25,421 nt of DNA from an uncultured Clostridium sp. GTDB lineage: Bacteria; Bacillota; Clostridia; Lachnospirales; Lachnospiraceae. The DNA lies in contig USJW01000068.1 of assembly GCA_900555045.1 (NCBI GenBank), forward strand, positions 1 to 25,421, in the 5' to 3' direction. The notes below the pieces were generated by a model. The model was not told where the DNA came from. It did not search any database and saw only the letters and a list, made by a program, of their open reading frames with translations. Below are positions 1-7,811 of this stretch, piece by piece; positions within the stretch are counted from its first letter, which is position 1, and the number at the start of each line of letters is the position of its first letter. A program made the position numbers and the translations under genes.

Positions 1-304
1 CGCCCTCGCCCGCAGGCACCATGATCTCGATCCGGTGATCGAACTTAAAATCGCTGGCTGGGGCCGCTGCTTCCGCCTTCGCGTCCCCGGCCGCCGCGGT
101 GGTCTCACCGCCCTCCGCCTTACCGCCCTCTGCCTTGCCGGCATCGGCCCCAGCCTCCGCCTTCGCCTCGGTTTTCGCCGCTGTCTCCGCCGGAGCCGCC
201 TTTTGTCCACTCTGGCCGCCCGAACCTCCGCATGCGCACAGGGACATTACCATCGCTCCACTCACCAATCCCGCCAATACCCGCATCAATTTCTTTGATC
301 TCAT
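1..304 (-). CDS. Tripartite tricarboxylate transporter substrate-binding lipoprotein (N-terminal part, cut by window edge)
   Basis: The reading frame opens at ATG 302-304, behind a GGGGG ribosome site about eight bases upstream, and runs off the left edge without a stop. The first 24 residues form a lipoprotein signal: a short basic start, a hydrophobic stretch and the lipobox LCAC followed by GG, so Cys would be lipidated and the protein held on the outer face of the membrane. A roughly 50-residue Ala/Glu/Lys linker with KAEGG-type repeats follows. The mature domain then begins DFKFDHRIEIMVPAGEG, which resembles the first strand of the TctC/Bug family of binding proteins that deliver carboxylates to TctAB permeases. 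It lies 41 bp after the MmgE/PrpD gene on the same strand, so it is probably the last visible gene of that operon, with permease genes expected further left. The family call rests on about 20 mature residues plus context. Confidence 0.7.
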   Translation of the reverse strand, partial: MRSKKLMRVLAGLVSGAMVMSLCACGGSGGQSGQKAAPAETAAKTEAKAEAGADAGKAEGGKAEGGETTAAAGDAKAEAAAPASDFKFDHRIEIMVPAGEG

Positions 305-345
305 CGTCAATTCCCCCATTTCTCATGATTTGTCTTTCATCTATC

Positions 346-1701
346 TCAGTTCCGTCCCCACCGCGGCAGCCGCTCGGCCCGCGAAAGCTCCAGAATCTGT
401 TCCACCACAGCCTCACTTCGGCCCGGGAGGGCCACCTCGATCAGGCTTTTTGCTTTGTCAATCATCTGCTCCTTGGACAGCGGGCGGTACACGCTCCCGC
501 TGGCATCCGCCACCTGCGCGCGGCAGACCGTTCCGTCCGTTTTCTCCACCTCCATGGCGCAGCCCCAATGCCTGGGGTACGCCCCGGTAAACGCTTCGTC
601 CTCCCGGACAGTTACCCGGTGCAGCAGCTCCTGCACATCCTCCTCAAGCACGCGCCCGGCCGTGAATTCCTCCAGGGTCACTCTCCCCTCCAGAAAGGCT
701 ACGGCCACCGCGTAGGGCGTGGAGAATTTCGCTTCCAGCGGAGTTTTGGGATTTCTGCACCCCTCGCTGACCGCACACTGCTTGACGCCCACCCGGTATG
801 TCCGGATGCAGATCTCCTTGATCTCCTTCGCCTGCACCTGTTCTCTCAGCTGGAGGGCGCAGTCGATGGCGCAGTGGGCGCTCCGGCAGCAGGGGTAGGG
901 CTTGGCGTCCATGTTCAGGATCTCCCACTCCTCCCCCAGCCCCGCGGACACCCGGCTCAAATCGCCTCCGTCCGACATGGCCGCCAAAAGACCGCCGTCC
1001 TCCGCCTCCAGGATATGCTCCGGCCCGGTCATCCCGGCCTTAGCGAGAAACGCCGCCTCCAGACCGCATGCCGCCGCGTGGGCGGTGTGGAGCACCTTGC
1101 AGTTGGCCCCGTCGCCCAGAAACGCCCACAGCCCGCTGCTCTGAGTCCCTGCCATGCCCAGCGCAGAGACCGTCTCATCCACCGACAGGCCCAAAAGCTT
1201 TGCCGCCGCTGCCGCACATCCGAAAATCCCGCAGGTGGCGGTGGCATGCCAGCCCCGCTTCCGGTGCGCGGTCACCCCCAGCGCCATGCCGATCCGGGCC
1301 GTGACCTCGTACCCGCACACGATCGCCAGGAGCACCTCCGCGCCTAAACTTTCCAAATATTCGCCGCATGCCCATGCGGCCGGTATGATGCTGGCGCTGC
1401 CGTGGGTTTTCGATGCCGTGTGCACATCGTCCAGCTCCAGCGTGTGCGCCAGCATCGCGTTCACCTTCGCGGCCTCCGCCACAGGCAGATCTCTACCCAT
1501 GCCCCAGACGCCGCACGGACCGCTTCCGGACCGCGCCCGGTAGGACTCTAGCGCCGCCCGGACCAGCTCATTGTTCACCGCGCCCATGGACACGCCCACC
1601 AGATCCAGAACCCGCAGCGTCACCGCCTCACGAACCGCCTCCGGCAGCTCCACCCAGGTCAGGTCATGGACAAATGCCGCCAGCTCTCTCAGCTCTCCCA
1701 C
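346..1701 (-). CDS. MmgE/PrpD family dehydratase-like protein
   Basis: A 451-residue protein of normal length for the MmgE/PrpD family (2-methylcitrate dehydratase, aconitate decarboxylase and relatives), acting on C6-C7 tricarboxylates in the cytoplasm. The N-terminal helical domain carries family motifs: DDVH near 91-94, HGSASIIPAA near 100-109, RKRGWHATATCGIFG near 147-161 and GDGANCKVLH near 196-205. KPYPCCRSAHCAIDCAL near 267-283 marks the start of the second domain. The start codon is GTG at 1699-1701, seven bases after GGAGGG; the ATG eight bases upstream of it is out of frame. The gene follows the aconitase-type gene by about 40 bp and precedes the binding-lipoprotein gene. The family is secure. 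The substrate is not: PrpD-type dehydration, epimerase or decarboxylase relatives are all possible. Confidence 0.88.
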   Translation of the reverse strand: MGELRELAAFVHDLTWVELPEAVREAVTLRVLDLVGVSMGAVNNELVRAALESYRARSGSGPCGVWGMGRDLPVAEAAKVNAMLAHTLELDDVHTASKTHGSASIIPAAWACGEYLESLGAEVLLAIVCGYEVTARIGMALGVTAHRKRGWHATATCGIFGCAAAAAKLLGLSVDETVSALGMAGTQSSGLWAFLGDGANCKVLHTAHAAACGLEAAFLAKAGMTGPEHILEAEDGGLLAAMSDGGDLSRVSAGLGEEWEILNMDAKPYPCCRSAHCAIDCALQLREQVQAKEIKEICIRTYRVGVKQCAVSEGCRNPKTPLEAKFSTPYAVAVAFLEGRVTLEEFTAGRVLEEDVQELLHRVTVREDEAFTGAYPRHWGCAMEVEKTDGTVCRAQVADASGSVYRPLSKEQMIDKAKSLIEVALPGRSEAVVEQILELSRAERLPRWGRN

Positions 1702-1740
1702 TGTGCATCCCTCCTCTCGCTTGCCTGGAAAGCCATAAAA

Positions 1741-4008
1741 CTAGGCTTCCCGGTAAGAATTGATCAGACTTCCGGCCAAAAGCACCCGCTTCTCCGCCTC
1801 CGTCACGCCCTTTAACTCCAGCTTCAGCTCCCTGGTGCTGCCGTCCGCCCCGATCACGGTGGCCGTCACTTCCTTCGCGCCGCTCTCCACCGCACGGCGG
1901 ATTCCCGGGATGTATAAGTACTCTCCCACCGCCAGGTTGATCTCCGGCTCCGGGTTCGTGAACGGCAGAATTCCCCAGTTCACGCAGTTGCTGCGGTAGC
2001 GCTTAGTGGCGTACTCGATGCAGATGTTTGCCAGCCCGCCGAGCACCTTCTGGCAGCTGGCCGCATACTCTCTTGCGGACCCGTCGCCCGGCCGCTTGGC
2101 GTACAGCACCGTGCCGATCCCGGTGGTCTCAATCAGCTCCTCCACCGGCGTCTGAATCCCAGCGGCCTTTAACACCGCGTAATACTCCGCCGCCTTCTCC
2201 CGGTCGCCGCTCCGCCTGGCCGTCTCGTAGACCTGCACCGCCTTGGCAAGGCCCACATAAGCCGGATCCTTGCGGATCAGCGTGTACTCGGAGATCTTGT
2301 AGGGGTTGGACCGGTGGGAGGCCGTCTCCCCGGAGGGAATCAGCTCGTCCGTGGTGGTCACCTCGTCCCGGATCACGCTGGCCACCTTTAACAGCAGGTT
2401 CTCGGTCAGCGCCGTCATCTCCGGCCAGTCCTTGATGGACGGCCCGTACACAATCTCCGTCTCCGGCATGGCCTTTCCGAACCCGTTGTATACAATATTC
2501 TCATAAATCTTCCCGTTGAAATGGTACTCCGGGATCTCAAACTCCACCGGGCATTCCTCCGCCGAGGTCAGATAACCGCCAGCAAACGCGGTGGCCGCGA
2601 TGGAGCGGGAGTCCATCAACGCCACGGACGCGATCTGTCCGGTGGCCGGGTTGGAGCCCTCCCGGTTGGGGAAGTTGCGGGTGCTGTGGCGGATGCAGAA
2701 ATCGTTGTTTCCCGGCGCGTCCGAGGCCCCGAAGCATGGGCCGCAGAAGGCCGTCTTGACCCGCGCGCCGTACCCCATCAGGTCGTTTAACACGCCCACC
2801 CGGTTTAACTCGTACATGATCGGCTGGGAGGCCGGATAAATGTTGAGCGGGAAGGTTCCAAGCCCACGGTCAAGCTTTCTCGCGATCTGGTCCACCGCGC
2901 AGATGTTCTCAAACGATCCCGCCGCACAGCCCGCGATGGCCGCCTGGTCCACCTTGATTCTTCCGTTCACGATCTTGGACTTTAAATCCAGGTGGATGTC
3001 CGGGTTGTTCTCAAACACCTTCTTAGCCTCTTCCTCCGCCAGCCCCAGGTAGTACTCCGGGTCCGCGATCACATCCGCCAGCGGGTAGGCGTTGCTGGGA
3101 TGGAAGGGCAGCGCGATCATGGGAACGATGGTGTCCAGGTTCACCTCCACCACGCCGTCGTACAGCGCCATGTCCCCCGGCTTCATCTCCCGGTAGCCCT
3201 CCGGCCGGTTGTGGATCAGAAAATACTCCCTCGTCCGCTCATCCGTGGCCCAGATGGAGGACAGGCAGGCGGACTCCGTGGTCATGGTGTCGATCCCGTT
3301 TCTGAAATCCATGGACAGGCTCTTCACGCCCGGCCCCACGAACTCCAGCACCTTGTTCTTCACAAAATTGTTCTTGAACACCTTGCCGATGATGCTCAAG
3401 GCCACGTCCATGGGCCCCACCCAGGGCTTCGGCGCCCCGGTCATGAACACCGCAATCACCTCAGGGTAGTCGATCTCATAGTATTTCCCCAGCATGGCCT
3501 TGGCTAACTCCGGCCCGCCCTCGCCGATGGAGAGGGAGCCCTGGGTGCCGTAGCGGGTGTGGGAGTCGGAGACGATGGACATGTCCCCGGAGTTTATGAT
3601 CATCTCGCGCATGTACTGGTGGATCACCGCCTCGTGGGGCGGCACGAAGATTCCCCCGGACTTCCTGCAGGCCGACTCCGCGTACTTGTGCACGTCCGTG
3701 TTGATCGTTCCGCCCACCGCTCCCAGGCAGTTGTGGCAGTTGGTGAACACGCATGGCATCGGGAACTCCTTCAGCCCGCTGGCGTAGGCAGTCTGCAGGA
3801 TTCCCACATAGGTGTTGTCGTACACGCCCATGGAGTCGAAGCGGATCTGCAGATGCTCCATGTCGCCGGAGTGGTTGTGGCGCTCCAGGACCTGCCAGGT
3901 GAGCGTCTCTTTTCTCGCTTCCTCCTCCGGCAATCCTGCGGCACTCTCCGGGGCTGCAATCCGCGCATTGTCTAAAATGTAGTGTTTCCCTTTATGTAAT
4001 GTGACCAT
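1741..4008 (-). CDS. Aconitase-superfamily hydratase (YbhJ-like)
   Basis: A 755-residue member of the aconitase/isopropylmalate isomerase superfamily, expected to bind a [4Fe-4S] cluster and catalyse reversible dehydration/hydration of a tri- or dicarboxylic acid. The three cluster cysteines are present: C361 in AIAGCAAGS, and C422 and C425 in CGPCFG. The superfamily signatures DSHTRYGTQG (148-157) and RNFPNREGSN (444-453) are intact, and the C-terminal swivel-domain region is full length. The N-terminal half differs from housekeeping AcnA/AcnB and resembles the E. coli YbhJ type. The ATG start lies five bases after AGGAGG, 17 bp behind the prpF-like gene, so the two are co-transcribed. Pairing an aconitase homologue with PrpF recalls AcnD/PrpF of the methylcitrate pathway, and also ybhJ/ybhH of E. 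coli. The substrate is inferred to be an aconitate-like or methylaconitate-like acid. Confidence 0.9.
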   Translation of the reverse strand: MVTLHKGKHYILDNARIAAPESAAGLPEEEARKETLTWQVLERHNHSGDMEHLQIRFDSMGVYDNTYVGILQTAYASGLKEFPMPCVFTNCHNCLGAVGGTINTDVHKYAESACRKSGGIFVPPHEAVIHQYMREMIINSGDMSIVSDSHTRYGTQGSLSIGEGGPELAKAMLGKYYEIDYPEVIAVFMTGAPKPWVGPMDVALSIIGKVFKNNFVKNKVLEFVGPGVKSLSMDFRNGIDTMTTESACLSSIWATDERTREYFLIHNRPEGYREMKPGDMALYDGVVEVNLDTIVPMIALPFHPSNAYPLADVIADPEYYLGLAEEEAKKVFENNPDIHLDLKSKIVNGRIKVDQAAIAGCAAGSFENICAVDQIARKLDRGLGTFPLNIYPASQPIMYELNRVGVLNDLMGYGARVKTAFCGPCFGASDAPGNNDFCIRHSTRNFPNREGSNPATGQIASVALMDSRSIAATAFAGGYLTSAEECPVEFEIPEYHFNGKIYENIVYNGFGKAMPETEIVYGPSIKDWPEMTALTENLLLKVASVIRDEVTTTDELIPSGETASHRSNPYKISEYTLIRKDPAYVGLAKAVQVYETARRSGDREKAAEYYAVLKAAGIQTPVEELIETTGIGTVLYAKRPGDGSAREYAASCQKVLGGLANICIEYATKRYRSNCVNWGILPFTNPEPEINLAVGEYLYIPGIRRAVESGAKEVTATVIGADGSTRELKLELKGVTEAEKRVLLAGSLINSYREA

Positions 4009-4025
4009 TGTATCCTCCTAAGCTC

Positions 4026-5150
4026 CTACTCTCTGACGTAGACGTAGCCGTCCATGATCCTGCGGGCCGTCCGCGTCACGCCGCCCTTAAGCACCTGCTC
4101 GCCGTCCATCTTGATATCCACGTCCGTGATTCCGCTGGAATGTCCCAACCGCACCACGTCCGCGCTCTTGTCGTTCACCGCGGTCTCACTCACAATCGTT
4201 CCCGCAATTCTGGCCGCCGCCCCGGTTCCCACCGCCACGGTCATGGGGTACGCCTTGTGCAGCGCTCCAACGGACACAGCGCGCACGCAGATGTCCATGT
4301 CCTCCGCCTTCACCTGGTTCCCGTCCATGTCCACATAGTCCTGGGGTGCGGAGATAATCGACACCTTGGGGGCGGATGTGGATTTTGTCCGCGCATCCTC
4401 CCAGTTCTCCACAAATCCGCATTTGACCGCCGCCATGCCGCGGATGCGCTCGATGTGCTCCATCACGTCCTTGTTCTGGTTTAACTCCACCAGTTCCGTG
4501 CCCTTGATCCCCAAGTCGGAGGCCTTGATGAACACCATGGGGTTGGAGCAGTCCAGCACCGTCACCTCCGCAGGACCGTAGCCTGGCACGTCGAAGATCT
4601 CCTTTTTCCGGCCGGTGGGGAACAGCTTTCCGGTCCTTGAGCCCGCCGGGTCCTCAAAATACATGTCGATCCGGGAGCCGGTTCCCGGAACCCCCTTGAT
4701 CACCTCGTCGCCGTGCACCATGGCGTGACCGTCCTGCACCCGCACATGCTCCTCGATGATCTTGTTGGTGTTGGTGTTGAGAATCCGCACCACCGTGATG
4801 GGCTCCACCGCCGGCACCAGGCCCTCGTCGATGGCGAAGGGGCCCACCGCGGAGGAAATATTGCCGCAGTTGGCGCTGCCGTCCACCCGCGGAATCACGA
4901 TATCCACCTGGCGGAAGGTGTAGTTCACGTCCACATCCTCCCGGTCCGACGGGGAGATAACCGCGATTTTGCTGGTGGAGGAGACCGTCCCTCCCATGCC
5001 GTCGATCTGCTTCACATCCGGCGTCCCCATCACCTTCAGGAATATCTCTTCCCACCGCCCCTTGTCCTCCGGCAGGTCCTTCTCATGGAAAAATACCGCT
5101 TTGCTGGTGCCCCCGCGCATATACACGCAGGGATATTTTTTCATATACAT
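4026..5150 (-). CDS. PrpF/YbhH family aconitate-type isomerase (DAP-epimerase fold)
   Basis: A 374-residue protein of the PrpF family, whose members shift double bonds in substituted aconitates (2-methylaconitate cis/trans isomerase, 4-oxalomesaconate tautomerase). Conserved segments are RGGTSKAVFF (12-21), DGMGGTVSSTSK (50-61) and GSANCGNISSAVG (91-103). K61 and C95 sit 34 residues apart, the same spacing as the Lys/Cys pair (K73/C107) reported as important in a characterised PrpF. No signal peptide is visible, so it is cytoplasmic. The ATG follows GGAGG by nine bases; a second in-frame ATG two codons later is an alternative start. It is the first gene after a strong promoter and heads the operon with the aconitase-type and MmgE/PrpD genes. 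No methylcitrate synthase or methylisocitrate lyase gene is seen in the window. Confidence 0.88.
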   Translation of the reverse strand: MYMKKYPCVYMRGGTSKAVFFHEKDLPEDKGRWEEIFLKVMGTPDVKQIDGMGGTVSSTSKIAVISPSDREDVDVNYTFRQVDIVIPRVDGSANCGNISSAVGPFAIDEGLVPAVEPITVVRILNTNTNKIIEEHVRVQDGHAMVHGDEVIKGVPGTGSRIDMYFEDPAGSRTGKLFPTGRKKEIFDVPGYGPAEVTVLDCSNPMVFIKASDLGIKGTELVELNQNKDVMEHIERIRGMAAVKCGFVENWEDARTKSTSAPKVSIISAPQDYVDMDGNQVKAEDMDICVRAVSVGALHKAYPMTVAVGTGAAARIAGTIVSETAVNDKSADVVRLGHSSGITDVDIKMDGEQVLKGGVTRTARRIMDGYVYVRE

Positions 5151-5177
5151 GGCTGATTTCCTCCGATCAATTCTTGA

Positions 5178-5213
5178 TACCCTCAGTATACGGCTTGATT
5201 TTCATTCTGTAAA
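5178..5213 (-). promoter_or_regulatory. Promoter of the prpF-aconitase-mmgE operon
   Basis: Read on the minus strand, TTTACA (5213-5208) and TATACT (5190-5185) are separated by exactly 17 bases. Each hexamer differs from the sigma-A consensus by one base. Transcription would begin near 5178, leaving a leader of about 28 bases before the prpF ATG. Confidence 0.75.
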
Positions 5214-5230
5214 ATTGTATAATTTCATTG
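5195..5230 (+). promoter_or_regulatory. Promoter of the lysR gene, overlapping the divergent promoter
   Basis: On the plus strand TTGATT (5195-5200) and TATAAT (5218-5223) are 17 bases apart. The -35 of this promoter lies inside the spacer of the divergent promoter, so two polymerases could not occupy both at once. Confidence 0.7.
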
Positions 5231-5238
5231 AATTCAAT
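5227..5238. promoter_or_regulatory. Candidate LysR operator: perfect 12-bp palindrome
   Basis: ATTGAATTCAAT is a perfect palindrome centred about 54 bp upstream of the predicted prpF transcription start, where LysR-type activators commonly bind. It also overlaps the predicted start point of the lysR transcript, a position suited to autorepression. Binding is inferred from position only. Confidence 0.45.
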
Positions 5239-5276
5239 TCCATTTAGGAATGTTATTGTGAAAAGGAGGGCAAATC

Positions 5277-6209
5277 TTGGACGAGAAAGACTGTGAACTG
5301 ATTCAGATGCTGGCCGAGACCCAGAACATCACCAAGGCGGCGGAGCGCCTCTTCACCACCCAGTCCGCCCTGACCAAGCGGATCCAAAAGCTGGAGGAGG
5401 AGCTGGACTGTCAGCTGTTTATCCGCTCCCGCAAAGGCGTCCTGTTCACGCCCGCGGCGGAGCGCATCCTGCCCCACGTGCAGGAGATCGCCGGCTCCAT
5501 GGAGCGCATCCGCAGCCAGGTGGGCATGTACCGCAAGGAGGTGTCCGGTACCTTAAAGGTGGGCGTGTCCGTCAACGTGGCCCGATACCGGCTGCCGGAC
5601 ATTCTCAAAACCTACATGGACCGCTACCCCAAGGTGGACATCCACGTCACCACCAAACAGAGCACAAGCCTCTACCAGAGCCTGATGAAAAACGAGATCT
5701 CCATCGCCATCGTCCGCGGGGATTTCAAGTGGAGCGAGGGCATGGTCACCCTTTCCAACGAGTCCGTATGCCTGGTGACCGACCGCGCCCACGCCGGGGT
5801 TCCCCTCAACAGCTTCCCCTACATCGGCCGCCACACCGACGCCACATTCTACGACAAGATGCAGCGCTGGCGCGAGGAGAATGGCTGCCAGGGCAGCAAC
5901 ACCAAGCTGTGGATCGACGACATCGGAAGCTGCCTGGAGATGGTGTCCCGCGGAATCGGCTGGTCCATCCTGCCGGAAATCTGCCTGAAACAGTTTGACG
6001 GGCAGATCACGCCCCTGTACTTTAAGGACGGCACCCCCTTCATCCGCTCAACCCACATTCTGTACAAGCAGGATTACTTTGAGCTGCCCCAGGTGAAAAT
6101 GTTTATACAGACGGTGTTGGCGGGGGAGTATTTCATGGGGAGGGAAGAGCCCTTGGATGGCGGCAAGCTCCCTCTGCCGAAAGAAAAAATAGGTCTGGAG
6201 AATCCCTGA
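5277..6209 (+). CDS. LysR-family transcriptional regulator of the tricarboxylate locus
   Basis: A 310-residue LysR-type regulator. The N-terminal winged helix-turn-helix is clear (MLAETQNITKAAERLFTTQS then ALTKRIQKLEEELDCQLFIR, within residues 10-50), followed by the linker helix and a periplasmic-binding-protein-like effector domain from about residue 90. The start is TTG at 5277-5279, six bases after GGAGGG; the next in-frame ATG (at 5307) falls inside the HTH. It is divergent from the prpF operon with overlapping promoters, so it most likely activates that operon in response to the substrate or an intermediate and represses itself. The ligand cannot be read from the sequence. Confidence 0.93.
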   Translation: MDEKDCELIQMLAETQNITKAAERLFTTQSALTKRIQKLEEELDCQLFIRSRKGVLFTPAAERILPHVQEIAGSMERIRSQVGMYRKEVSGTLKVGVSVNVARYRLPDILKTYMDRYPKVDIHVTTKQSTSLYQSLMKNEISIAIVRGDFKWSEGMVTLSNESVCLVTDRAHAGVPLNSFPYIGRHTDATFYDKMQRWREENGCQGSNTKLWIDDIGSCLEMVSRGIGWSILPEICLKQFDGQITPLYFKDGTPFIRSTHILYKQDYFELPQVKMFIQTVLAGEYFMGREEPLDGGKLPLPKEKIGLENP

Positions 6210-6227
6210 AACCTGTGCTAAACTACT

Positions 6228-6258
6228 GTGAGGGCCGTCCGCCGCGGATGGCTCTCAC
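6228..6258 (+). promoter_or_regulatory. Long stem-loop in the leader of the MFS gene
   Basis: Arms 6228-6240 and 6246-6258 pair over 13 bp (two G-U pairs) around the 5-base loop GCCGC. No U-run follows, so it is not a standard terminator. It sits between lysR and the transporter start at 6321 and may limit read-through or act on translation. A small CCTG/CAGG hairpin immediately before the start partly overlaps the AGGAGG site. Confidence 0.4.
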
Positions 6259-6320
6259 TCGATAAAATTCCGCTCGCGTTGCATTTTTTGCAGCCCTGCC
6301 CGGCAGGAGGATCCATACAT

Positions 6321-7475
6321 ATGTCCATGAAACGTTCCCGTCTGTTGCTCAGCGTCACCATCATCTTTTTCTGGGCCTCAGAATACTGTCACGCCCCATA
6401 CTTTACCCCGTATCTCCAGACCCTCGGCTTCACCGCCACCGCCATCGGCGTCATGACCGGCATGTACGGTTTCACCCAGATGCTGGTCCGCATCCCCCTG
6501 GGCCTGGTCACGGACGTGACCGGCTGCTACAAAAAGACCATCCTGATGGGGACAATTTTCACCACCGTCTCCTCCTTCGGGTTGATCTTTTCCACCCACT
6601 TTGCGACCATCATCCTGTGCCGCGTCCTGGCCGGAATCGCCGCTTCCTCCTGGCTGGCCTTCACCATCCTGTACGCCGCCTACTACGAGGCAGACAAGAG
6701 CGTCCAGGCCATGACCAACGTGAACGCGTTCAACAGCGCCGGAAAATTCCTGGCGTTCATCCTCGGGCTCTCCACCGCCACCCTGTGGGGCTACCGTGTG
6801 CCCCTCGTGTGCAGCTTTCTCACCGGCCTGGCGGCCATCGGCTGCGCCTGCTTTTTAAAGCCGGTCCCCATCCGGCGTGAGAGCTTCCAGCTAAACCATG
6901 TGGCGGCCGTCTTCTTTAGCCCGGCGGTCCTGTGCGCCTCCTTTTTCGCCGTCATCATGCAGATTTACCTCCAGGGCACCGTGTTCTCCTTCACCTCCGC
7001 GGTGGCCAGGGACCTGGGGGCTTCGCCCTTTGAGATCGGCCTTAACACCGTACTCTTCACGCTGGTACAGATCGCCAGCGCCGGTTTTATCGGCAAAAAG
7101 CTTTTGAAGCGCCTGAGCACCTGCCAGGCCGTGACCCTGGGCTGCGCCCTCATGGCCCTCTGCTGCGTCATGGTGGCCTTCGCCCCGTCCATGCCGTTTC
7201 TGTACGCCGCCCAGGCCATCGGCGGAGTCAGCAACCTGGCGCTGTCCGCCGTGCTCACCGCCCTGATCATCCGCTTCATCCCCCAGGAGAACCAGTCCAC
7301 CGCCATGGGGCTGTACCAGGCGCTATACGGCATCGGCATGACGCTGGGACCGGTTCTGACCGGCGGGATTGCCGGGCGTTACAGCTACTGCGCCGCGTAC
7401 CTGGCGATCGCCGGGTTGTGTCTGGGAGCGGCCCTCCTGGCACCGTGGCTGGTTGGGAAGGTGGAAAAGAATTGA
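6321..7475 (+). CDS. Major facilitator superfamily transporter
   Basis: A 384-residue, highly hydrophobic protein with the twelve-helix pattern of MFS carriers. The cytoplasmic loop between helices 2 and 3 reads RIPLGLVTDVTGCYKK, a version of the MFS G-x-x-x-D signature. The start chosen is ATG 6321, ten bases after AGGAGG; an upstream in-frame extension to 6228 would pass through a stem-loop and has no ribosome site. It lies 111 bp after the LysR gene on the same strand and ends just before a strong terminator. By context it may move the acid handled by the divergent operon, or a product of it, but no specificity can be read. Confidence 0.85.
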   Translation: MSMKRSRLLLSVTIIFFWASEYCHAPYFTPYLQTLGFTATAIGVMTGMYGFTQMLVRIPLGLVTDVTGCYKKTILMGTIFTTVSSFGLIFSTHFATIILCRVLAGIAASSWLAFTILYAAYYEADKSVQAMTNVNAFNSAGKFLAFILGLSTATLWGYRVPLVCSFLTGLAAIGCACFLKPVPIRRESFQLNHVAAVFFSPAVLCASFFAVIMQIYLQGTVFSFTSAVARDLGASPFEIGLNTVLFTLVQIASAGFIGKKLLKRLSTCQAVTLGCALMALCCVMVAFAPSMPFLYAAQAIGGVSNLALSAVLTALIIRFIPQENQSTAMGLYQALYGIGMTLGPVLTGGIAGRYSYCAAYLAIAGLCLGAALLAPWLVGKVEKN

Positions 7476-7484
7476 ATTAGGGCG

Positions 7485-7538
7485 AAAAAAGCCGCTGGAG
7501 TGCTGCTGCGATCGATCGCAGCGCTCCAACGGTTTTTT
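7485..7538. terminator. Bidirectional rho-independent terminator
   Basis: A stem of roughly 19 paired positions (one C-A mismatch, one G-U, a 3-base bulge) is flanked by A6 (7485-7490) on the left and T6 (7533-7538) on the right. It can therefore stop the MFS transcript from the left and transcripts from the fibre operon arriving from the right. Confidence 0.85.
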
Positions 7539-7547
7539 ATTGAATCG

Positions 7548-7578
7548 AATGGGCCGCATGATATGTCAGCGGCCCATT
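7548..7578. other. Perfect 10-bp stem-loop between convergent operons
   Basis: AATGGGCCGC (7548-7557) and GCGGCCCATT (7569-7578) are perfect inverted repeats with an 11-base loop. Neither side has a U-run. It probably supports termination or RNA stability between the two convergent units. The rest of 7579-7718 holds nothing recognisable. Confidence 0.5.
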
Positions 7579-7718
7579 GTTTGGTATGAAATTGGTTTTT
7601 GTGTCACATGTGCGGCTTAGAGGGTGTGCGATAAAGCTTTGTTTTTGAAATGGGGGCTGAACTTTTTCAGGATTTTTCGGGATAATTCCCCTGCCTCCAG
7701 GCCTCGCCCTCAGGCGGC

Positions 7719-7802
7719 GCTAAATTTCATAATCGCCGCTGGCCGCGCTGAATTTCATAACCGCCGCTGGCCGCGCTGGATTTCATAACCGCCGCTGGCC
7801 GC
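7719..7802. repeat. Three tandem 28-bp direct repeats
   Basis: Three head-to-tail copies (7719-7746, 7747-7774, 7775-7802) of a unit containing ATTTCATAACCGCCGCTGG differ at only a few positions. The array lies just past the stop codon of the repeat-rich surface protein. Because 28 is not a multiple of three, any copy-number change here would shift a reading frame if coding. No spacers exist, so it is not a CRISPR array. Confidence 0.85.
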
Positions 7803-7811
7803 GCTGCCATA

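Noticed and set aside
232..1347. A 371-codon plus-strand frame opposite the MmgE/PrpD gene
   Set aside because: It is antisense to a gene with full family motifs. It is a GC-skew shadow with His/Arg-rich composition and no ribosome site.
7719..7802. CRISPR array
   Set aside because: The 28-bp units are directly adjacent with no unique spacers and no cas gene is present.
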